Source: Candidatus Bathyarchaeota archaeon B24 (GTDB lineage: Archaea; Thermoproteota; CALKCG01; B24). From it: DNA of 39,431 nucleotides. The stretch is from assembly GCA_001593865.1 (NCBI GenBank), contig LUCB01000013.1, forward strand, positions 1-39,431, given 5' to 3'. Positions 7,351-14,549 of this stretch are shown here, piece by piece (position 1 is the first letter of the stretch; every line of letters begins with the position of its first letter). A program made the position numbers and the translations under genes. The notes under the pieces are model-generated. The model saw only the letters and a list, made by a program, of their open reading frames with translations. It was not told the origin of the DNA and searched no databases.

Positions 7351-8944
7351 AGGGCTTCACCTCCACCACCGGGCTCTCCTCTAAGATGGCTCTCTTCTCC
7401 GCTTCCGACACACCCTCTACCTCAGCTAGGTCGATCTTAGCTATCTTCACGAGCAGAGGTTTAAGGTCCGGTGGTTTACGTCTACCGCTCAGCTTTGTGC
7501 TGAACAACGCGAGCTTATCTAGGTACTTGCCGAACACCTCAAGCCTCTTCTTCTCCCTCTGTATCCTCTTCTTCCTAGACAGGTGGAGCATAAGCCTCCT
7601 CGCGACCGTCCTCACGCCGTTGAGGACTTCACGCTCTATCTCAGGTCTATCCGCTATGAACTCCTTACCCACCGTTTTATAGGGGATCCTGGTCGAGCAT
7701 ATGTGGACTATAACCGCCACGGGGTCCACGTTGAGGTTGACCTTATACCGGCTCCAGTCTATCATCTGGTTCACGACCTTCCAGCTCACGTCGCTCGCCT
7801 CGTCGTAGAGCAGCGGTATCTTGTTACTAAACCTGTAGAGGGTTATCCCGGGCTTGGTTATGCCTCCCCCATAGGCTATACCGACCTCGACTATGAACGG
7901 GTAGCCTGAGTAAGACGACGGCTTCCTCTGGGTGACGGCTACGAACTCGGGCTTAAGCTCCTTCTCTATACCGGCTTTAAGAAGCTCCTCTCCGAGGGGT
8001 GAGAGGCATGAAGCGTCTGGAGGCAGAAAACCCTTAAAGCTTTTCATATGGTGTACGAGCTTAACCACGTCTTCTCTACCGAGCCTTTTAGGATTCAGCT
8101 TGGGGTTTAACCCGGCGGCTTCCAGGAACTTAGAGGCTATCGCTTTACCTACCCTGTGGAAGTGCTTCGTCATGAAGTCGAGTAGGGTCTTGGTTTCGGT
8201 ATGGGCTATGAGCCTCTGGATGGTCTCGACGTCTACGCCATAGGGGTGGGGAAGCGTCTCCTTAGGAGGCGGAGGCATCTCGTAGACACACCTCTCGAAT
8301 ACGTAGAGCCTCCCCCTAGGGTCTGCGAACACGATCTCGGCGTAGGGGTTAACCATGGCTGTCTGCTTCAGATACTCGACTATTCTGAAGGACGACCTGA
8401 AGTAGTCGCCTTCGGTGTAGAACTCTACGAGCGTCCCCCTCCACCCGTTCGGGTTCTTGTGAACCCTGCGTCTGATGACCCTAGGTCTGTTACGTCGGAT
8501 GTCGATCGTCAGCTCGTACTCGTACATGGAAGCCCCTCCCGTGCTCGAAACGACCCTGACGGCCTTGTTAGTCGTTATCTGGCCGTAGAGTATAGCCATG
8601 GTCCCCCCGAGCCCGAAGGTCCCGCGGGTCTGCTTAAGCCTATACTTGGAGCCGTAGAGGACTTTACCGAACGCCAGGGGGATCTTGCTTCCCGGGATCC
8701 CCGACCCGTTGTCCAGTATCTTGACTCTGTAGACCGCGGTTCCGTCTACCGGTCCTTTGACGTGTCTGAGGCTGATGTATATGTCGGGTAAAACCCCTAT
8801 GCTCTCACAGGCGTCTAGAGAGTTCTCGACAAGCTCCCTGATCGTGCTGTAGAGCGCCCTAGCGGGGTTACTGAAGCCGGCGATGTCTCTATTGCGGTAG
8901 AAAAAATCCGCCGGGCTTATCTCTTCGAACTTGCTCATAACCAT
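7337..8944 (-). CDS. top6B: DNA topoisomerase VI subunit B
   Basis: This 535-aa GHKL-ATPase subunit dimerises on ATP binding and gates DNA passage by subunit A. It shows the Bergerat fold motifs: RELVENSLDA around residues 37-44 (Asn41 as Mg ligand), LDNGSGIP at 77-84, and GTFGLGG at 108-114, followed by the H2TH and transducer regions. It ends by overlapping the top6A start by 14 nt. The start is ATG 8944, with a second ATG two codons in. A GAGG Shine-Dalgarno is just upstream and a TATA-like box lies at 8988-8995. Length and motifs are typical of archaeal Top6B. Confidence 0.96.
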   Translation of the reverse strand: MVMSKFEEISPADFFYRNRDIAGFSNPARALYSTIRELVENSLDACESIGVLPDIYISLRHVKGPVDGTAVYRVKILDNGSGIPGSKIPLAFGKVLYGSKYRLKQTRGTFGLGGTMAILYGQITTNKAVRVVSSTGGASMYEYELTIDIRRNRPRVIRRRVHKNPNGWRGTLVEFYTEGDYFRSSFRIVEYLKQTAMVNPYAEIVFADPRGRLYVFERCVYEMPPPPKETLPHPYGVDVETIQRLIAHTETKTLLDFMTKHFHRVGKAIASKFLEAAGLNPKLNPKRLGREDVVKLVHHMKSFKGFLPPDASCLSPLGEELLKAGIEKELKPEFVAVTQRKPSSYSGYPFIVEVGIAYGGGITKPGITLYRFSNKIPLLYDEASDVSWKVVNQMIDWSRYKVNLNVDPVAVIVHICSTRIPYKTVGKEFIADRPEIEREVLNGVRTVARRLMLHLSRKKRIQREKKRLEVFGKYLDKLALFSTKLSGRRKPPDLKPLLVKIAKIDLAEVEGVSEAEKRAILEESPVVEVKPYEKA

Positions 8945-8987
8945 CCCTTTTCCTCAGAGCCCCTCGAGGCTTTCCAACCCTCGAGCA

Positions 8988-8995
8988 CTTTTATG
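8988..8995 (-). promoter_or_regulatory. TATA box of the top6B-top6A operon
   Basis: The minus strand reads CATAAAAG, about 45-50 nt upstream of ATG 8944, which would give a leader of roughly 20 nt containing the Shine-Dalgarno sequence. The rest of 8996-9165 shows no gene I can support. Near 8965-8985 there are two CCTCGAG copies of unknown meaning. Confidence 0.45.
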
Positions 8996-9192
8996 CTTTG
9001 AAAAGCTGAGCGGGGTGCTCGTCGTTAGAAACAACTAAAAACTCATAGATAAACCGTTTCATCTTCCCGCTAGTCAACAGGTCTGGTAGGTCTAAGCCAG
9101 ATTCCACATGGATGTTTAACGAACAGAAAGAATAGGGTCTAGTATGGGGTTAGAGTAATATACCTGTGGCGATGGATCTCGGAGTGATAGGT

Positions 9193-9933
9193 ATGATCGT
9201 GGATGCCCATGTTCACCTGAAGCATGGCGACATCCGTAGAACCGAGTATAGCCCCGAGGTCATAGTAGAGACTATGGACCGTGTAGGTATAGATAAATCC
9301 GTGGTCTTCGCGATGTCCACGACCACCAAGCGTTCGATAGAGATGGCCTTGGAAGCCGTTAGAAAATACCCCGGTAGGCTCATACCGTTTGTCTACGCCC
9401 TTCCAAACTACGAACGTCCTGTTATCGCTGAGCTCGAGGAGGCCATAACCAAGCTGGGGTTTAAGGGGATCAAGCTTCACGCAGGGGAGTGTACGCTAGC
9501 CGAGTATGTGACGGATCCCGTCATAGCCTTAGCCGAGAGACTCGGCGTCCCGTGCTTGATCGACTGTATGGGTAGGTTCTGGGATATCGAGCGTATGGCT
9601 AGATGCTTCCCAGGGGCGAAGCTTATAGTCGCCCACCTTGGGAGATACCTGTGCGAGGACGAGGCTCTGATAGACCGGTTCATAGAACTCGCCCTGAGGT
9701 ATGAAAACATCTTTCTAGACGTAAGCGGGGTGGCGTTAACCCATAAGATCAGGGAGGCTGTGTCCAAAGTGGGGTCTGACCGCGTGATCTTCGGGACCGA
9801 CGGGCCTCACGAGGCACCGGACACCGTAGGATTCGCCAAGAAAGAGCTCGATAAGATTAAGGCCTTAAACCTAGACCCGGAGGATGAGGAAGCGGTTCTC
9901 GGCGGGACGATAGCTAGGCTGCTTAAAATATGA
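9193..9933 (+). CDS. Amidohydrolase_2-type TIM-barrel metal-dependent hydrolase
   Basis: This protein of about 246 aa opens MIVDAHVHL, the HxH metal site on strand 1 of an amidohydrolase barrel. VAHLGR and FGTDGP follow late in the chain, the latter with the catalytic Asp. Family members act as decarboxylases or hydrolases of small organic acids and lactones. The substrate here cannot be told. The ORF stays open to GTG 9166 and ATG 9172, but GGAGTGAT at 9181-9188 is an almost ideal Shine-Dalgarno for ATG 9193, and this start puts DAHVH at the usual N-terminal position. It is a lone gene between divergent top6 and convergent KH genes. Confidence 0.82.
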   Translation: MIVDAHVHLKHGDIRRTEYSPEVIVETMDRVGIDKSVVFAMSTTTKRSIEMALEAVRKYPGRLIPFVYALPNYERPVIAELEEAITKLGFKGIKLHAGECTLAEYVTDPVIALAERLGVPCLIDCMGRFWDIERMARCFPGAKLIVAHLGRYLCEDEALIDRFIELALRYENIFLDVSGVALTHKIREAVSKVGSDRVIFGTDGPHEAPDTVGFAKKELDKIKALNLDPEDEEAVLGGTIARLLKI

Positions 9934-9937
9934 TGGC

Positions 9938-10507
9938 CTAGATCATCTCCTCCGGTCTCTTCCATATGTCCATCTCAAGCCTCTTTATTCTTCTACGCTC
10001 TCTAGTGAGGTATTTATAAACCGTGCTATGCTGACGGCCTTCGATAAGCATCCAAACAGCCTCCTTAGCCACCTCGAACCAGGGGCTCTTCCCTATGAGG
10101 GCTACGGTGTCTCCGTAGACCGATATGTATACGCCTGTGAGCTCCTCTATCATCCTCCTGGCCTTACCCTCCCGCCCTATGATCCTGCCTTGGATTCTCT
10201 TAACCGCGTTCTTGCTAAAACCTAGGTCGTCTTTGAGGTCTATTATCTCTAGCATAGCGTCTTCATCTAGAAGCCTAAACGCCCTCTCTGGGCTGAAGCC
10301 CCTGCCTATGGCCATGACTATGTTCTTCGCTATCAGGCAGCTGACCGGGTCTCCCTCGTCTGTCTGAACTATCTCGACATCCCCCGTCGAGCTGTCTATG
10401 TTAAGTTTAACCCGGCAGCTCTTCTCGATCCTACGTTTAACCTCTCCCTTAGAGCCTATCACTACGCCGACTCTCTTCTTCGGAATCCTTATCCTGAAGA
10501 CGTTCAT
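9938..10507 (-). CDS. KH-domain RNA-processing protein (Dim2/Pno1-like)
   Basis: This 189-aa protein has two KH modules. The first shows VIGSKGEVK (GxxG loop) near residues 15-25 and the second IIGREGKARRMIEELTG around 108-124. The length and two-KH layout match archaeal homologues of the eukaryotic 18S rRNA assembly factor Dim2/Pno1, which binds pre-rRNA and translation factors. The C-terminus (REMRRIKRLE-like basic helix ending WKRPEEMI) is also typical. The start is ATG 10507 with a GAGAGG Shine-Dalgarno, and a TATA-like TATAAAA lies at 10548-10554. It converges with the amidohydrolase gene, leaving 4 nt between them. Confidence 0.88.
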   Translation of the reverse strand: MNVFRIRIPKKRVGVVIGSKGEVKRRIEKSCRVKLNIDSSTGDVEIVQTDEGDPVSCLIAKNIVMAIGRGFSPERAFRLLDEDAMLEIIDLKDDLGFSKNAVKRIQGRIIGREGKARRMIEELTGVYISVYGDTVALIGKSPWFEVAKEAVWMLIEGRQHSTVYKYLTRERRRIKRLEMDIWKRPEEMI

Positions 10508-10632
10508 GGATCGGCCTCTCTAGAATCTAACAAATCCCGAAGCAGGGTTTTATACCTTATGGCTAAGAGTCGTTTAAACTGGGGGAATCAGCTACCCTTA
10601 TTAATGGTGGGTTATAATAACCTACCCGGACG

Positions 10633-11343
10633 ATGGCTGAGAAGCCCCTGAGGTTGAGGGAGGTTTTAGAGGTAGTCTACACCCCTGAGCGTTGGAGGAT
10701 CCTCGACAAGCTTAGAACGGAGGCGTCTAGGGTTCTCAAGGCGCTTAGGAGGTTCAACCTCGAGGGTTGGGTTCACGGAAGCGTGGCGCGTGGAGATGTC
10801 GACGAGGACAGCGACGTAGACATAATAATCCTACAGCCGACGCCGAGCTACATCGTCGAGACGTGCCTACTCGTCAACGGGTTCAAAATCTTCAGCCGGG
10901 TCTTAACCCAGGCTACACCGGGTAACACACCTAAAGCCCACATATACCTCGACCCTGAGGAGAAGATATCCGTCACCCTTCCCCTCATGGATTTCAGACC
11001 TAGAGAGCTTGAGTTTTACAGGTTCGGCGGCATGGTCTCGTTGAGGGAGCTAGAGATGGGTTTAAGGGTTTCCGGGTGCACCAAGCGGCTTACGCTCGTT
11101 AAGCCGACTCCAGAGGGGCATCTGGAGTATCCTGTCGAGGGTTTTGAATCAGAGGTCGCCAGGGAGCTCGGGGTGAGCGTCGATGTAGTCAGGGAGCGTG
11201 TCCGGGTTCTGAAGCGGAGAGACGAACGTGGCCGGACGGGGCTCTTCATCAAGAGGGTTCTATCCGAAGATGAGGGCTTCGAGGCCGTCTTCAGGGAGAT
11301 TCTCTCCGAGAGGCCGCCGGCTAGGAGGAGGCTGGAGGTGTAG
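10633..11343 (+). CDS. Predicted archaeal nucleotidyltransferase (COG1665-like)
   Basis: This 236-aa protein has a pol-beta-type nucleotidyltransferase core: HGSVARGD at residues 48-55 and DSDVDI with Asp61 and Asp63. A C-terminal region with a predicted helix-turn-helix-like segment (ARELGVSVDVVRERVRVLKRR) follows. Related stand-alone archaeal proteins are conserved but uncharacterised, so the nucleotide and acceptor are unknown. A TATA-like TTATTAA near 10597-10605 would start transcription a few nt before ATG 10633. The last codons contain GGAGGTG, which serves as the Shine-Dalgarno for the downstream protease gene, so the two are likely an operon. Confidence 0.8.
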   Translation: MAEKPLRLREVLEVVYTPERWRILDKLRTEASRVLKALRRFNLEGWVHGSVARGDVDEDSDVDIIILQPTPSYIVETCLLVNGFKIFSRVLTQATPGNTPKAHIYLDPEEKISVTLPLMDFRPRELEFYRFGGMVSLRELEMGLRVSGCTKRLTLVKPTPEGHLEYPVEGFESEVARELGVSVDVVRERVRVLKRRDERGRTGLFIKRVLSEDEGFEAVFREILSERPPARRRLEV

Positions 11344-11347
11344 CGTT

Positions 11348-12514
11348 TTGACCTGGCCGGTTCACTCTCTCACCGTTTTGCTAACGGTTCTGGCGGCGTG
11401 GCTCATATTCTATAAGCTCGCCGAGTACCTGAAGCTCGAGAAGAAGGGGTTTGAGGTTAAGCCCTTGGTCATGCTGTACAAGACGGCTAGGTTCAACAGG
11501 CTTCTGGACGACCTATCGGCTAGGTTCAGCGGTTTCTGGAGCCTCTACTCTACGGTGAGCATATTCATAGCGTTCGGGTTAGCCCTGTTCTCCGTATACA
11601 TCTTAGCCGAAAACCTGTTCAAGTTCTTCATGAAGCCTGAGGAAGCCTTAGGGTTTATACCGATACTCCCGGGTATAACTGTTGGTCTAGAGCCGCTTCT
11701 CTACTTTCTACCCGCGATCCTTCTAGGTCTAACGTTCCATGAGCTTCTACATGGGGTCGTAGCTAGGCTTGAGAACATCCCGGTCAAATCCGCCGGGATA
11801 ATAGTCGTGTTTCTCCTCTTCGGAGGCTTCGTCGAGCCCGACGAAGAGAGTTTCAGAAAGTCCAGAACCCTCTCTAGGCTTAGGGTCTTATCTTCCGGCC
11901 CGTCGGCTAACCTAGCCTTAGCCTTCATAGCCTTCCTAGTGTTAAACGTGTTCTTCCAACCGCCTCAGGGGCTCCTGGTCTACAGCGTCAGCCCCGACAG
12001 CCCTCTATACGGGCTCGGTTTAGACCGGTGGAGCATCGTAGAAGAGGTTAACGGCGTCAAGCTCGGTTTAACCCGCCCCTCGATCCCGCTGGTTACGCCG
12101 TACACGGACCCGTTGAGGGAGCTTAGAAGCCTAAACCTAACCAGCAGGGTCGTGGTTAAAACCGATAAGGGGGTTTTCAACGTGACGCTTCCAGGCCCAC
12201 CGTATAGGCTGGGTATTAGGTTCTACATCTATCCCTACAGCCCAACGATATTCGGGGATCTTATCCCGCGGTCTGCGACGTTCACCGCGTACATACTGGT
12301 GATGTATACGTGTAGCATCAACATCGCCCTAGCGGTGTTCAACATGCTACCTGTTTATCCGTTCGACGGGTACGGTTTCATAGAGGCTTTCCTCGACAGG
12401 GTCGAAAACGGTCTTCTCCGTAAAGCCGCATCGATAGCGTTAAACGTATTCGGCATCGGCCTATTGGTCTTGAACATCGGCTTAACCTTTCTCCGGTTCG
12501 GAGTCCTACGTTAG
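11348..12514 (+). CDS. Site-2 protease family membrane metalloprotease (M50) with PDZ-like region
   Basis: This 388-aa polytopic membrane zinc protease would cleave substrates within the bilayer. Zinc ligands are His131 and His135 in FHELLHG, and the third ligand is in NMLPVYPFDGY at residues 332-342. Between them lies a PDZ-like segment (about 205-285) facing outside the membrane. At least five hydrophobic segments are visible. The reading frame is open back to 11228, but the true start is very likely TTG 11348: GGAGGTG at 11334-11340 precedes it with 7-nt spacing, and the protein then begins with a membrane helix. It overlaps nothing and follows the nucleotidyltransferase by 4 nt. Confidence 0.9.
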   Translation: MTWPVHSLTVLLTVLAAWLIFYKLAEYLKLEKKGFEVKPLVMLYKTARFNRLLDDLSARFSGFWSLYSTVSIFIAFGLALFSVYILAENLFKFFMKPEEALGFIPILPGITVGLEPLLYFLPAILLGLTFHELLHGVVARLENIPVKSAGIIVVFLLFGGFVEPDEESFRKSRTLSRLRVLSSGPSANLALAFIAFLVLNVFFQPPQGLLVYSVSPDSPLYGLGLDRWSIVEEVNGVKLGLTRPSIPLVTPYTDPLRELRSLNLTSRVVVKTDKGVFNVTLPGPPYRLGIRFYIYPYSPTIFGDLIPRSATFTAYILVMYTCSINIALAVFNMLPVYPFDGYGFIEAFLDRVENGLLRKAASIALNVFGIGLLVLNIGLTFLRFGVLR

Positions 12515-12532
12515 CGTGGAGGAGGAAACGAG

Positions 12533-13474
12533 GTGACGCTTAGATGCCAGAGATGCGGCGGAGAAGCCGTCTACCGAAGACCCTACTCAGGCGAGGTTTT
12601 ATGCCGTAAACACTTCCTAAGGTCTATCGAAGACAGGGTATACCTCGCCATAAGAAGGTATAGGATGTTCAACCCCGACGATAGGATCGGGTTAGCCCTC
12701 TCAGGCGGCAAGGACAGCATGACCCTACTCCATATACTGGCGAAGATCGAGGCTAGGTTTCCCAAAGCCCGGCTCATAGCCGTGACCATAGACGAGGGTA
12801 TACGTGGATACCGTAGAGCCGCCCTGAGGATAGCCTCAAAGGCCTGTAAGAGGCTCGGTGTTCCGCACCATGTTTACAGCTTCAGGAAGCTGTTTGGGCT
12901 CTCTCTCGACCGACTGGTCGAGCGGGCCTTGGAGAAGGGTCTCAAGCCTCGGCCGTGCGTCTACTGTGGGATACTACGCCGTAGAGCGTTGAACATCGCC
13001 GCGGAGGAGCTTAAGCTCGACAAGATAGCTACGGCGCATAACCTTGACGACGTGGTTCAAACCTACATGTTGAACCTGGCGCACGGCGACATCTACAGGT
13101 TCACGGTTTCAGGACCCGTAACAATGAGCAGGTTCGAGGGGATCCCGACCAGGGTTAAGCCTCTGATGCTTGTGCCTGAAAAGGAGGTCACCCTATACGC
13201 CGTCTTAACCGCTATAGAGTTCCAGCCGACCCAGTGTCCCTACGCCGGCTCCTCTCTGAGAACCGATATCCGGGCGATGCTGGCTAGGCTGGAGGATAGG
13301 CATCCGGGTATACTGTTCATACTCCTGAGAAGCTTCGAGAAGCTGGCCGATGCCCTTAGAGACCAGGTCGCTGCGCCGAAGGCTGGAAGATGTAAAATAT
13401 GCGGGGCTCCGACTCCAGGGGACCTATGTAAAGCCTGTGAGCTTCTCCTAGACCTAGGTTTGGTCGACGGTTAA
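12533..13474 (+). CDS. tRNA 2-thiolation enzyme, TtuA/Ncs6 family
   Basis: This 313-aa ATP-pyrophosphatase-type enzyme adenylates and thiolates U54 or wobble U34 in tRNA. It has an N-terminal zinc finger (Cys5, Cys8, Cys24, His27), the PP-loop SGGKDS at 57-62, and the three central Cys that hold a 4Fe-4S cluster in TtuA (CVYC with Cys142/145, and Cys235 in TQCPYA). A C-terminal zinc finger (Cys287, 290, 299, 302) completes it. All key residues are present. Which uridine is modified cannot be decided from sequence. The start is GTG 12533 with a GGAGGAGG element upstream, 18 nt after the protease stop, so it is probably co-transcribed. Confidence 0.93.
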   Translation: MTLRCQRCGGEAVYRRPYSGEVLCRKHFLRSIEDRVYLAIRRYRMFNPDDRIGLALSGGKDSMTLLHILAKIEARFPKARLIAVTIDEGIRGYRRAALRIASKACKRLGVPHHVYSFRKLFGLSLDRLVERALEKGLKPRPCVYCGILRRRALNIAAEELKLDKIATAHNLDDVVQTYMLNLAHGDIYRFTVSGPVTMSRFEGIPTRVKPLMLVPEKEVTLYAVLTAIEFQPTQCPYAGSSLRTDIRAMLARLEDRHPGILFILLRSFEKLADALRDQVAAPKAGRCKICGAPTPGDLCKACELLLDLGLVDG

Positions 13475-13492
13475 GGTCTTTGAGCCTGTTCC

Positions 13493-14470
13493 CTACCGCT
13501 TATGAAGTCTGAAAGCCATCGCTAAGGCCCCGTAGAGCCCTATGTCTCCTCCTAAAGGCGTCACCTTCACCTCTGCTTCACGGTTCACGATGTAGTCTCT
13601 GAAATGCCGTCTTATGGGGTTGAGAACCTGTTCGACGTTGTTGAGGGTTACGGCTCCGCCCAGTGTCACGAGCTCCGGGTCGTAGACGTTTATAGCCGAG
13701 GCGACTCCCATAGCGTTTAGAAGGCCTATACGCTCCACGAGGTCTATGCAGAGTTCATCCCCGGCCTTAGCCCCGTCGTAGACGGCCTTAGCGGTCACAC
13801 CGTCTAAGCTTCCTCCAGATGCCTCCCATAGGCGGCTTCGTTTAAACTCGTCGAACCTGTCTTCGCTTTCGACTATCAGCTTCACATAGTTCGGTATGTT
13901 CTTCCCCGAGCAGTAGGCCTCCCAATGGCCGCGTTTACCGCATCCGCAGACGAGCCTCCTCTCGTAGTCGACGACTATGTGACCTATCTCATGCGCGTTC
14001 CCGTCTTTACCGAGCAGTAACCGGCCATCCACGTATACCCCTGCACCTATACCGGTGCTTATCGTTATGTAAACCACGTTATCCAAGCCCCTACCCGCGC
14101 CGTAAAACTTCTCACCTATGACGGCGGCCACACAGTCGTTGTGAACCTCGACGGGTACATGGAAAGCCTCCTCCAGAGGCCCCCTCACAGGTATGAAATC
14201 GTAGGGCGCATTAGCCGGGTTAACTATCCCCCCTCTCACAGGGTCTTGAGGCCCGAAGGCTCCGACGCCTATACCGGCCATATCACGCTGCTCGAGACCC
14301 GTCTCGGCTATAAGCCTCTTGATCAGTGCTATCAGCTGCCGGCTGATGGCATCCGCGCCCTCCAATAGATTCGTACGCTCAGAGATCCTAGCTAGGAATC
14401 TTCCATCCCGCGTACCCGCCACGACCCTAACGTTCGTAGCCCCTAGGTCCACGGCTATGCCATACTCCAT
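13493..14470 (-). CDS. ROK-family sugar kinase
   Basis: This 325-aa cytosolic kinase phosphorylates a hexose such as glucose, mannose, N-acetylmannosamine or allose at the expense of ATP. It opens MEYGIAVDLGATNVRV, the phosphate-1 motif of the ASKHA fold. The catalytic Asp lies in VEVHNDC, the conserved TGIGAGVYVDG follows, and the ROK zinc site is EIGH plus CGCGKRGHWEAYCSG. The frame continues upstream to 14650, but ATG 14470 has a GGGAG Shine-Dalgarno and gives the normal family N-terminus. It lies 79 nt downstream of the DUF5107-TPR gene on the same strand, which suggests joint use in glycan catabolism. Sugar specificity is unknown. Confidence 0.92.
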   Translation of the reverse strand: MEYGIAVDLGATNVRVVAGTRDGRFLARISERTNLLEGADAISRQLIALIKRLIAETGLEQRDMAGIGVGAFGPQDPVRGGIVNPANAPYDFIPVRGPLEEAFHVPVEVHNDCVAAVIGEKFYGAGRGLDNVVYITISTGIGAGVYVDGRLLLGKDGNAHEIGHIVVDYERRLVCGCGKRGHWEAYCSGKNIPNYVKLIVESEDRFDEFKRSRLWEASGGSLDGVTAKAVYDGAKAGDELCIDLVERIGLLNAMGVASAINVYDPELVTLGGAVTLNNVEQVLNPIRRHFRDYIVNREAEVKVTPLGGDIGLYGALAMAFRLHKR

Positions 14471-14549
14471 AAGACTCCCAGGAAGATACTTTACACTAGA
14501 ATCGTGTTTAAGCGTTTCTAACCCGTGGATCGGAGAGAAAGAGGGAGGC